NCBI GenBank assembly: GCA_900317835.1
Contig: ONIL01000021.1
Location: forward strand, 1 to 42,747
Origin: an uncultured Prevotellaceae bacterium
GTDB lineage: Bacteria; Bacteroidota; Bacteroidia; Bacteroidales; Muribaculaceae
Reading direction: 5' to 3'
DNA: 42,747 nucleotides
Of the stretch, positions 8,326 through 16,900 are shown one piece after another. The notes under the pieces were generated by a model. The model saw only the letters and a program-made list of their open reading frames with translations, was not told the DNA's origin and did not search any database. Every line of letters starts with the position of its first letter. The stretch's first letter is position 1. The position numbers were made by a program, and so were the translations under genes.

Positions 8326-9366
8326 CTATATTTTCCCGTCGTTGCTGAGCAGGAAGCGGCGCTTGGGTGCCATAGCGTCAAAGTCCTCCTGCGTGAGTGG
8401 GGCAATGCGGTCTAGGATTGCCGACAGGCGGGCTGCTATCCTGTATTCGACAGGTGAGCTGGGGGGTACGTCATGCAATAGTGTCGCTACCCTTGACTTG
8501 ATGGCCGAGAATTCAAATACCATCGACGTGTTGAACCAGGCATCGGCATGGCTTGCAAACGGCAGAATCCACAAGTTCTCACCGCGCAAGACGCCAGGCC
8601 ACCACTGGAGGGTCTGTAATGCACTGGCACCTCGACTGTTGTAGTCGCGGTAGATGCGGCGCAGCAGGCGGTTGTCGTGTTCGTCTAATCCCAAATTTTC
8701 ACCATAGTAGATAGTGGCCTGGGCAGTAACAAAAAGACGGAATTTCTTATTATCTTCAACATCAGGGACCAGCAACGGGTTCAGGGCGTGCAGACCCTCG
8801 AGGAACAGCAGGCTGTTGCTCTCAAGCTTCAAGGTATTGCCCTGATAGGTGCGCGCACCCTTGACGTAGTCATAGGTGGGTATGGATACTTGATCACCAG
8901 CAAGCAGACTCATCACATCGCTCGCCAACTGCTTGAGGTCTAGCCCGTAGAATGACTCATAGTCGATGGCGCCATAGGGGTCAAGTGGGCGTTGATCCAC
9001 ATTGAGGAAGTAATTGTCAAGCGATAGAACGCAAGGTTGGATGCCGTTATCGCGCAGCATGTGGTTCAGGAATCGCGAGGTGGTGGTTTTGCCAGAGCAT
9101 GACGGACCGGCGACAAGCACTATGCGCAGGCCTTCCTGGCGGAAGCGGCGTGTGATTTCGGTCGTTATGCGTTCAAGGCGGCGGCTGTGCTGCACCTCGT
9201 CCTCGGCCATGAGTTCAGGTGCAAGGCCCTGGGAAATCACCTGGTTGAACAGCGAGATGCCGTTCTTGCCTTGTGCCTCAAGGTGCCTGATGGCTCCACA
9301 AAACTCCTCTAGCGACATGTGTTTGCCGCCCTGTTGCAGTTGTTCTAGACTTGCTGTTAATTCCAT
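8326..9366 (-). CDS. Uridine-kinase-like nucleoside kinase (short paralogue)
   Basis: A 346-residue P-loop kinase of the uridine kinase/phosphoribulokinase family. The Walker A motif GPSCSGKTT is at residues 87-95, followed by LSLDNYF, IDYESFYGLDL and the lid-like segment HDNRLLRRIYRDYNSRG. Residues 80-340 align closely with the C-terminal kinase part of the 561-residue protein encoded just upstream (9470-11155), but the N-terminal TGS-like portion is missing and replaced by about 75 residues of unknown type. The tandem pair probably arose by duplication followed by loss or replacement of the N-terminus. A hairpin separates the two genes. The true phosphate acceptor is not known; uridine/cytidine is only the family default. 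Confidence 0.85.
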   Translation of the reverse strand: MELTASLEQLQQGGKHMSLEEFCGAIRHLEAQGKNGISLFNQVISQGLAPELMAEDEVQHSRRLERITTEITRRFRQEGLRIVLVAGPSCSGKTTTSRFLNHMLRDNGIQPCVLSLDNYFLNVDQRPLDPYGAIDYESFYGLDLKQLASDVMSLLAGDQVSIPTYDYVKGARTYQGNTLKLESNSLLFLEGLHALNPLLVPDVEDNKKFRLFVTAQATIYYGENLGLDEHDNRLLRRIYRDYNSRGASALQTLQWWPGVLRGENLWILPFASHADAWFNTSMVFEFSAIKSRVATLLHDVPPSSPVEYRIAARLSAILDRIAPLTQEDFDAMAPKRRFLLSNDGKI

Positions 9367-9426
9367 CTTTACTTATCAGTTGATATGTATTTTATTTATT
9401 TTCTAAGCGGTTGGATATTAATAAGA

Positions 9427-9459
9427 AGTGGGCCCTATTTGAACACAATAGGACCCACT
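9427..9459 (-). terminator. Hairpin between the two kinase genes
   Basis: AGTGGGCCCTATT (9427-9439) pairs with AATAGGACCCACT (9447-9459) with one mismatch and a 7-base loop. Read on the minus strand it follows the stop of the long kinase and precedes the short one, so it probably ends or attenuates the upstream transcript. Confidence 0.7.
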
Positions 9460-9469
9460 CGTTTTGCCG

Positions 9470-11155
9470 TTAATAGTGGAAGCTGCTTCCGCCCAGGAAT
9501 TCGCGCAGCAAGCTCGTGCTGGGAATATCTTTCTCGTCTAGAGGCTCGAAGTAGCTCAAGAACTTGATGAGTCTCGAGGCTTCGGAGTACTCGGGCGTGT
9601 TGCTGGGCACCTGCTGTAAGATGGGAAGCGCATAGTTCTTTATTACCGATAACTCGAACAGCAGGGAGGAATTGAACATCGCATCGGCGTTCTCGTGGAA
9701 GGGCATGATCCACTTGTTCTCACCGCGTCTGACGCTGGGCCAGCGCTGGATGGTCTGCTGGGCACTGCTGCCGCGGTACTGGTGATCGCGGATGATACGG
9801 CGCAACAGTCGGTTATCATAGGTGCCTATCCAGTTGTGGTCATCGATGCTCAAGGTGGTGAGGGCCGACACGAACAGGCGGAACTTCTGCTCTTCTGGGA
9901 TGAGACGGGTCAGTTCGGGGTTCAAGCCGTGAATGCCTTCCATGAGCAGGATATCGCCTTGATCAAGCTTCATCGTTTTGCCGGTGTATTCTCGCTCACC
10001 TTTCTTGAAATTATAGGTGGGCAGAGCCACTTCCTTGCCCGCGAGCAGGTCGGTCACGTCCTTGTTGAATTGCTCCAGGTCCAGGGAATAAAGCGACTCG
10101 TAGTCGTAGTCGCCGGTCTCGTCCCGTGGTGTGCGGTCGCGGTTCACGAAGTAGTTGTCCAGCTCGATGACCTTAGGCACGATGCAATTGGTAATGAGCT
10201 GGATAGCCAAACGCTTGGAAGACGTTGTCTTGCCGCTGGAAGAAGGACCAGCGATGAGCACCACGCGGGCACCACCCTCGTGGTAGCGGCGTGTAATCTC
10301 GTCGGCAATCTGGATGAAGTGCTTGTTGTGCAAGGCCTCCACCACGTTGATGAGCAATGGAGCATAACCAGCCTTAATGGCGCGGTTGAGCTCGCCGACA
10401 TCGCCCAAGCGGATGATTTTGTTGAAGTTGATATAGTCGGTGAAGGCGTGGAACAGCTTGGGTTGCGGTTCCCATTGAACCACCTTGCTGATATCCTTGC
10501 GATCAGGACCCAACAGGAGCATGCCGTTCTCGTAAGGCACCAGGTCAAACACCTTGAGCATACCAGTCGAGGGTACCAGCGGACCATAGAAGCTGTCGAT
10601 GATGTCGTCGAGCTTGTAATAGACGGTGTAGAGCTGGTTAATGCCCTCGAGCAGGCGCACTTTGTCCTTGAGTCCCTGCTTGCGGAACATCTCGATGACG
10701 TCGGTGGTCAAGCGTTCACGGCGCAGGAAGGGCATGTCGGCATCAATAATCTCGACCATGCGCTCCTTGAGTTGAGTGATGACCTCGAGTGTCAGGAATT
10801 CCTCTTCATGCTTGATTTGGCAATAATGGCCGTTGCTGATGCTGTGCTGGATGCACAACCGCTTGCCTGGATACAGGTCGTTCAAGGCCTTGTAAAGCAC
10901 CATGCACAGAGATCGGGTGAAGACACGGTAACCTGCATTGGAGGTGATGTCGATGAACTCGACGTGTTTAGGTGAAAAGACAGGGTAGTGCAGATCCTCG
11001 ACTTTGTTGTTCACCAGGACACACACGGCATCGCCCTGGAGGTCAAGTCGACCTTTGATCGTATCATAAAGGTCAATAAGGGCCTCGCCGCCGTCGATGT
11101 TGATATACTCGTTGGTATTCTTGCAGAATACTTTGAGTTCATCGTACTTTTTCAT
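9470..11155 (-). CDS. TGS/ThrRS-like plus uridine-kinase fusion protein
   Basis: A 561-residue two-part protein. Residues about 1-280 resemble the N-terminal TGS and editing-type regions of threonyl-tRNA synthetase (ubiquitin-like strand pattern, then QHSISNGHYCQIK and a helical ITQLKERMVEIIDADMPF segment). Residues about 290-560 are a uridine-kinase-like P-loop domain: GPSSSGKTT at 303-311, VIELDNYFVNRDRTPRD, YDYESLYSLDLEQFN and NRLLRRIIRDHQYRGSSA. This architecture is widespread in Bacteroidetes and is usually called nucleoside kinase; the acceptor is not established from sequence. A minus-strand -7 box lies at 11186-11193. The gene precedes its shortened paralogue. Confidence 0.9.
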   Translation of the reverse strand: MKKYDELKVFCKNTNEYINIDGGEALIDLYDTIKGRLDLQGDAVCVLVNNKVEDLHYPVFSPKHVEFIDITSNAGYRVFTRSLCMVLYKALNDLYPGKRLCIQHSISNGHYCQIKHEEEFLTLEVITQLKERMVEIIDADMPFLRRERLTTDVIEMFRKQGLKDKVRLLEGINQLYTVYYKLDDIIDSFYGPLVPSTGMLKVFDLVPYENGMLLLGPDRKDISKVVQWEPQPKLFHAFTDYINFNKIIRLGDVGELNRAIKAGYAPLLINVVEALHNKHFIQIADEITRRYHEGGARVVLIAGPSSSGKTTSSKRLAIQLITNCIVPKVIELDNYFVNRDRTPRDETGDYDYESLYSLDLEQFNKDVTDLLAGKEVALPTYNFKKGEREYTGKTMKLDQGDILLMEGIHGLNPELTRLIPEEQKFRLFVSALTTLSIDDHNWIGTYDNRLLRRIIRDHQYRGSSAQQTIQRWPSVRRGENKWIMPFHENADAMFNSSLLFELSVIKNYALPILQQVPSNTPEYSEASRLIKFLSYFEPLDEKDIPSTSLLREFLGGSSFHY

Positions 11156-11185
11156 AAAATCCAGTGCTTACGGGTTTATAAGTCG

Positions 11186-11193
11186 CAAAGGTA
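11186..11193 (-). promoter_or_regulatory. -7 box of the long kinase gene
   Basis: Minus-strand TACCTTTG, a full TAnnTTTG match, 30 bases before the ATG at 11155. No clear -33 box. Confidence 0.55.
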
Positions 11194-11298
11194 CAAAATT
11201 TTCCCGAAAAACGGTGCGTTTTGTGTCATAAACTCAAACAAATAAGTAAAGAATGTATTTTTTCGGGTGTTTTCAGTATGGATATGAAGGGAAATATG

Positions 11299-11306
11299 TA
11301 CCTTTG
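11299..11306 (+). promoter_or_regulatory. -7 box of the MBL-fold gene
   Basis: TACCTTTG, a full match, 28 bases before the ATG at 11335. The -33 region is weak. Confidence 0.6.
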
Positions 11307-11334
11307 GACAATTATGATTTAAATAAATTGAACG

Positions 11335-12090
11335 ATGAAAGTAAAAAAATTGTTGATTATGGCTATGATGATTGTTGGTACCATGTGCGGTTGCACGGCC
11401 CAAGAGAGTGCCGAGGAAGGTTGTGACGTGTTCAAGACCCAAGAGGGGACACAGGTAAAAATGTACTGCATCAAGCATGGCAGCGTGCGCATGCAAGTGG
11501 GCGAGAAGTGGATCTATGTGGATCCAGTGACCAAGGCAGTCCAGCCTGTGACCGACTACTCTACCCAACCCAAGGCTGATTACATCCTGGTGACGCATGA
11601 GCATTTTGACCACCTGGATTCGGTGGCGATAAACCAGTTGACCAAGGACGGTACTGTGCTCATCACCAATGCCCGCTGCCACGAGATTTTGGGTGGCAAG
11701 GGCGATGTGATGGCTAATGGCGACAGTCGCTCGCTGGTCGAGGGCTGGACTGTGGAAGCAGTGCCGGCTTACAACAATTCGCCCGAGAAACTGCAGTTCC
11801 ATCCCAAGGGCCGCGATAACGGCTTCGTGCTGACGATTGAGGGCATGCGCATCTACATTGCTGGTGATACCGAGGACATCCCCGAAATGGCCGGTATCAA
11901 GGACATCGATGTGGCCTTCCTGCCCTGCAACCTGCCCTACACGATGACACCCGAGCAGTGCGCCCATGCTGCCACGATGGTCAAGCCTGCAGTGCTCTTC
12001 CCCTACCACTACGGCCAAACCGACATCCAGCAAGTTGTCAAGTTACTTGAGGGAAGTGGCATCGACGTGAGGATCCGCGACTACCAGTAA
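11335..12090 (+). CDS. Exported metallo-beta-lactamase-fold hydrolase (UlaG-like)
   Basis: A 251-residue MBL-fold protein with an N-terminal export signal ending near MCGCTAQ, probably a lipoprotein. The metal-binding motif THEHFDH is near residue 86, followed by AGDTED (bridging Asp, about 179) and FPYHYGQ near residue 221. This is the compact arrangement of the UlaG/UPF0173 branch, so a zinc or manganese hydrolase is likely. Cytoplasmic relatives open lactones or phosphodiesters; the substrate of this exported form is unknown. It is monocistronic, with a promoter at 11299 and a strong hairpin after the stop. Confidence 0.85.
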   Translation: MKVKKLLIMAMMIVGTMCGCTAQESAEEGCDVFKTQEGTQVKMYCIKHGSVRMQVGEKWIYVDPVTKAVQPVTDYSTQPKADYILVTHEHFDHLDSVAINQLTKDGTVLITNARCHEILGGKGDVMANGDSRSLVEGWTVEAVPAYNNSPEKLQFHPKGRDNGFVLTIEGMRIYIAGDTEDIPEMAGIKDIDVAFLPCNLPYTMTPEQCAHAATMVKPAVLFPYHYGQTDIQQVVKLLEGSGIDVRIRDYQ

Positions 12091-12109
12091 AATAGACAGC
12101 GGCCCCCTG

Positions 12110-12136
12110 TAGTTACGATAGTTACTATAGTCATCA
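12110..12136. repeat. Three tandem TAGT-type nonamers
   Basis: TAGTTACGA, TAGTTACTA and TAGTCATCA follow each other without gaps between the MBL-gene stop and the terminator. The array resembles, with a different unit length, the TAGT heptamers at 13957-13991. Confidence 0.5.
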
Positions 12137-12145
12137 GTAAAAAAG

Positions 12146-12179
12146 CTGCCGCCACGCCCAATGAAGGGTGCGGCGGCAG
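12146..12179. terminator. Bidirectional hairpin between the MBL gene and susD
   Basis: CTGCCGCC (12146-12153) pairs with GGCGGCAG (12172-12179); after one mismatch the stem continues inward to a 6-base loop at 12160-12165. An A run precedes it and a T-containing flank follows. It lies between two convergent stop codons. Confidence 0.75.
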
Positions 12180-12216
12180 TTGCTATTGTCAGGTGACCCG
12201 TCAAGGGGTCAAGAGA

Positions 12217-13938
12217 TTACCAACCGGGGTTCTGACCAATCTGCGGATTCAGGTTGCGCTGATCGTCGGGAATGGGGAACAGGTTGTACTTGGAATCCCA
12301 CTGGCGGGGAGCACCATTGTTGCTGCAGTTGATGTAACCGTCGGCGTCAACATCAATCTCACTATAGCTGATGTTGCCAGCCTCATATCCTGCAACGTAT
12401 GCACCACGGCACAGGTTGGGATTGTTGTCGGTGTCGAGCAACGAGAGCTTGTTCCAGCGCAGCAGCGACCAGTAACGGTCGTTCATGCAGTACATCATCT
12501 CGACGCGGCGCTCGCGGCGAACCTCCCACAGGATGTTGCTCACGCCCATGTTGTTGGCGGGATCGGCCTCAACGCTGGTCAGCAGGTGGGGCATGCCCAC
12601 GCGGTCACGCAGCAGGTTGATAGACCTGTCGAGGTCATTCTGGGTGATGTTACCCAGCTCGGCGCAAGCCTCGGCATAGTTCAACAGGATCTCGGCATAC
12701 CAGAAGATGGGGGCGTCGGTCCAGTTACCATAGGTGCTCTGACGGTTGGTGTTATCGATCAGGTTGGTATCGAACAGATATACACCGTAACCAGTCGAAG
12801 CGGTGGACTGGGCACCGCCGAAACGGGCATAGCCACAACCGGGGAATTGGAGAATCTTATCCACCTGAGCGCTCAAGCGCGGGTCGCGGTTGGCTAGGAC
12901 GTTGCTGATGTCGATGTGGGGAGCCTCGCCCAGACCCGAGTTGTCGTCGAGGACAACAACGGTACCATGGTCGCTCTTGTCGCAAGAAGTGGTAGCCAGG
13001 GGCTTACCATCACGGAACAGGTAGCTGTCAAAGGCGTCCTTGGTCATACCGTTCACCTGGGTAGAACCGCAGGTGTAGTCGATAGTACCATGGGCAAATG
13101 TGCTCTGGATGTACTTCTTGTACATGATCATCTCAGGATTACCTGCCAGGTCAAGCGAGTTGAAGTTAGCCTGATAGTTACCGTTCAGGCTAAAGTTGCC
13201 CGAGTTCATGATCTGCTCGCAAGCGTTCTTGGCCTCGGTGAGGTAACGGTTAGCGCGATCATTGTTGTTGGTCACATACTTGCTGTAGTCACCCTCATAG
13301 AGGCAAACCTCGGCCTTCATAGCCAGGGCAACCCACTTGTTGAAAGCAGTGCGTGAACCGGCATTGTCGGTGATGTTGGCGCAAGCGAAGTTCAGATCCT
13401 CAAGCACCTTGTCCATCACGTCGTTGCGGGGCTGACGGGGACCGTACAGGATATCCTCGTCACTGGGATCGAGTTCCTTGTCCACCCAGTAGCAGTCACC
13501 ATAGGCTCGAACGAGCTTGTAGTGCTGCCATGCGCGGTACAGGCGACCGATACCCAGCCAGTTGGCCTTCTTGGCATCGCTCATCGACTCGACGTTGGGC
13601 ACAGCGGCGATAAGGGTGTTGGCACGACGGATTTCCACATAAGGCGTGTTCCATGCAGCGGCGCTACCGGGAACGTTCATGTAAGTCCACTTAGTGATAC
13701 CGGTCGAGGCCTGGTCGTCGTTCAGGGTGTTGAAGTAGTAGTCACCACTGCCGCTACCATAACCCGTGAAGGTGTTGTAGAAGTAGTTGGCGAACAACTG
13801 GACGTTAGTCTCACTGGTAAAATAGTTGTCCTTGGTGAACTGATCATAGGGTTCGGTGTCGAGAATATCATCGCACGAAACCAACGAGAGCATGAAAACA
13901 CCCAGACCAACCAGTATAATTGATTTGAAAAGTTTCAT
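12217..13938 (-). CDS. SusD/RagB-family outer-membrane lipoprotein (second locus)
   Basis: A 573-residue SusD-family lipoprotein. The signal sequence ends in LSLVSC, followed by the characteristic DDILDTEPYDQFTKDNYFTSE. Family patterns include ARLYRAWQHYKLVRAYGDCYWVD-type helices (about 125-150) and EVRRERRVEMMYCMNDRYWSLLRW (about 480). It ends NPQIGQNPGW, a common SusD C-terminus. It lies 56 bases after susC on the same strand, with a tandem TAGT heptamer array in the gap. No further lipoprotein or glycoside hydrolase follows, so this is a minimal SusC-SusD pair. The substrate is unknown. Confidence 0.94.
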   Translation of the reverse strand: MKLFKSIILVGLGVFMLSLVSCDDILDTEPYDQFTKDNYFTSETNVQLFANYFYNTFTGYGSGSGDYYFNTLNDDQASTGITKWTYMNVPGSAAAWNTPYVEIRRANTLIAAVPNVESMSDAKKANWLGIGRLYRAWQHYKLVRAYGDCYWVDKELDPSDEDILYGPRQPRNDVMDKVLEDLNFACANITDNAGSRTAFNKWVALAMKAEVCLYEGDYSKYVTNNNDRANRYLTEAKNACEQIMNSGNFSLNGNYQANFNSLDLAGNPEMIMYKKYIQSTFAHGTIDYTCGSTQVNGMTKDAFDSYLFRDGKPLATTSCDKSDHGTVVVLDDNSGLGEAPHIDISNVLANRDPRLSAQVDKILQFPGCGYARFGGAQSTASTGYGVYLFDTNLIDNTNRQSTYGNWTDAPIFWYAEILLNYAEACAELGNITQNDLDRSINLLRDRVGMPHLLTSVEADPANNMGVSNILWEVRRERRVEMMYCMNDRYWSLLRWNKLSLLDTDNNPNLCRGAYVAGYEAGNISYSEIDVDADGYINCSNNGAPRQWDSKYNLFPIPDDQRNLNPQIGQNPGW

Positions 13939-13956
13939 AATTATATCTGTTTTTAT

Positions 13957-13991
13957 TAGTTTCTAGTTTTTAGTTTCTAGTCCCTAGTTTA
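13957..13991. repeat. Five tandem TAGT heptamers between susC and susD
   Basis: Read on the plus strand the units are TAGTTTC, TAGTTTT, TAGTTTC, TAGTCCC and TAGTTTA, contiguous over 35 bases. They fill most of the 56-base gap between the susC stop and the susD start and do not fold into an obvious hairpin. They may be a simple-sequence expansion or may set spacing for susD translation. Confidence 0.75.
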
Positions 13992-13994
13992 TAA

Positions 13995-16900
13995 TTACTT
14001 CACGGTGATCTCGCAGATGGATACGCGGTTCCAGCTCAGCTCATCAAACATGTCGCTGATGCCCTGACCCTGGGCGTTGATGCGCTTGGCATCGATACCA
14101 TACTTCTTAACGAGCATATCCTTCACGCTGGCGGCACGGCCCTCAGCGAGCTTGATATTGTGGTCAGCAGGACCATCCTTGGAGGCATAACCGTTGATGG
14201 TGCATTTTGCCTCGGGGTGGCTCTTCATGTAAGCGGCGATGCGCTCAACGTTGGGCTGCTGGTCGGTGCTGATGGCGGTCTTGTTCACGGGGAAGTGAAC
14301 GAGAATAGTCATGTACTGCAAAGACTTGTCAATCATACCGGTCTTGCTCTTCTGGCAGTCGTTCAGGTCCTTCTGGAGCTGGTTGGCACGATTGTTGGCA
14401 GCGTTGAGCTGGTTCTGGAGGTCGGCCAGACGACGGTTGTAGCTGTTCTCGGCATCGGCGAGCTGAGCGCGCAGGTCATTGATCTGGGCATTCAGGGCGC
14501 TGTTGTCAACAGGAGCGGCAACTGCGGTGTGACCGCTGCTACCGAAGGTCAGCTGCAGACCTACACTGTAGGTGCGCATGATAGGATCGGTACGACCCCA
14601 AACACCGTTACCATAGCTACCCACACCAGTGTTGATCTCGGGATCGAGACCTGTATGGTTGCTGTGGTTGATGATGTCGAACAGGTTGTCGGTCGAAGCA
14701 TAGATGCGCAGCTTCTCGATCAACGCCTTGCGGGTCAAGTGCTGAGGCAGCGTGTAACCCACGGTGATGTTCTTCATGCGCAGGTAGCTCATGTTCACCA
14801 GATACTTGCTCTGGGGATAGAAGTTGAACTTACCCAGATCGAGGATGTCGCTCGAAGCGGTACCACGGCCAGCACCACCAGCCCACATGCGGGGGAATGC
14901 GGCATTCTGGTCGATCTTGCCGGCGGCATAGTCAGCCTCGGTGATATAGTCAGTCTGGTTGGTGTAGATAGCATCAGCACCACGCATGAACGGCATCACG
15001 AATGCAGACTGGGTCCACATGTCGCGCTTGGCCACGCCCTGCAGGTAGAAGTCAACGTCGAAGCCCTTCCAGGCAGCGCCCAGACGCAGCGAGTACTGAT
15101 AGCGCGGGGTAAAGTTACCGATGCGCTTCAGGTCACCGTGATCCTCGGGAGTACCCTTACCCCAGTCAATCACGCCGTCACCGTTCAGGTCCTTGAACTT
15201 GATGTCACCAGGGCCGTAAACAAAGCCATTGGACTGCAGCTTGGTCTGGTCGGCAACACCTTGCTTGTAGGTGCCGTCGGCGTTGAAGTCGTTGAAGTCG
15301 AAGTAGCGGTCGGTCTCGAAGCCCCAGATCTCACCATACTCCTTACCAGAGTAGTTGGTGTTGATCATGTTGTTGCTATCCCACTTGGTGATCTTGGTCT
15401 TGTAGTCATTCACGATAGCGGTAGCATAGAAATCAACAGCGCCGAAGCGGTTGTGGTAGTCAACCTGGACTTCCCAACCACGGGTGCGCATCGAACCGGC
15501 ATTCTCCATTGCAGCGCTTGCACCGATGACCGAAGGCAGTGCCCTACCGGGAGCGAGCATGTCCTTGGTGGTGCGCTGGAACCAGTCGGCGGTCACGTTC
15601 AGATGGCCGTTGAAGAAGGCCAGGTCAAGACCCAAGTTGAGGGTTTGGATCGTCTCCCAGGTCAGGGACTCAGAAACCATCTTGGGAGCGCCAAAGTAGT
15701 CATACCTGGAGTTGCCAGTGCCAATCCAGTTCACAGCATTGGTCTGCTTGCCCATGGTCTCAAGGAACATGTAGTTACCTACCCTGTCGTTACCGATTTC
15801 ACCATAGGATGCACGGAACTTGGCATTGCTGATGGTGTTCTTGATGGGTTTCCAGAATGACATCTCGCTGATGCGCAAACCCATCGATGCGGAGGGGAAG
15901 AAGGCCCACTGATCCTTCTTGGGGAACTTACTCGAACCGTCGTAACGGCCATTCAACTCGAGCAGCAAGATACCCTTGTAGTCATAGTTGATGCGGCCGA
16001 AGAAGCCTGCCGAGCCCCAGTGATCGTGGCTGTGGCTGTAGCTATAGAACTCGTTGGTCAGTGCCAGCTCGGGCAGGTTCAAGTCCTGAAGACCGTGCTG
16101 CTCAAAGTAGAGGTACTCATACTCGTACTTTTCCATGTTGGCACCCACCTTGAAGTTGAAGTTGTGGACATCGTTGATCGACTTGAAGAAGTCGAAGTAA
16201 CCGTTAGCCACGTGACCGTTTGTGAAGCTACGATCGGTCTCGATGAAGGTCGAACCCGTGATGTCCACGGGACCCTGAGGATTCAGACCCCAAGTGTTGT
16301 AAACCACCGAGGGGAGACCGATGCCCTTGTAACGACCTTCAGTCTTGATGAAGGTGTAGTCGGCATTGAAGGTCAGGCCATGACTGAAGTCAATCTTAGC
16401 GAAAGCGCCCAGACGGGTGTTAAACCTCTTGTAGTAGCAATCACCACCGGTGTTGCGGCCACCAATCATGGTGCGGGCATCATACTGCTGGCCGTCGTTA
16501 GGATCCACAAAGTAGCCGTAGGGGCCGAAGAACGAACCCCAGCGCCACAGGTACTGGTAGGTACCGGCACCACGCTTGTAAGGAGTCTCGTAGGTACGGT
16601 CGGTGTAGCTGATGCGGGTACCGAGCTCCAACCAGTCGGTAGCATGTACCGACAGGTTAGCGGTAACGTTGTAACGACGCAGCTTGTCGGGGTTGAAGTT
16701 CATCAACGACTGCTTCTGGTTGTAACCCACCGAGGTGTAGAAGTTGATGCGGCCCGAGTTACCGGTTACACTCAGGGTGTGGCTCTGCGAGGGAGCGTGG
16801 TTGTTGAAGATGATGCCGGGCACATCCCAGTTGGCATAATAACCGTTCTCATCATAGTCGTCACCATAGACCATCTCACGATATTTGTCCTTGATGTCGC

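Noticed and set aside
9695-10975. 426-codon plus-strand frame opposite the long kinase gene
   Set aside because: Antisense shadow; the kinase on the minus strand has P-loop and TGS-like evidence.
13957-13991. CRISPR-like repeats
   Set aside because: The units are 7 bases and contiguous without spacers, so this is a simple tandem array; no cas genes are present.
14160-15860. 566-codon plus-strand frame inside the SusC gene
   Set aside because: Antisense to a well-supported receptor; Val/Leu/Gly-rich low-complexity translation, no promoter.
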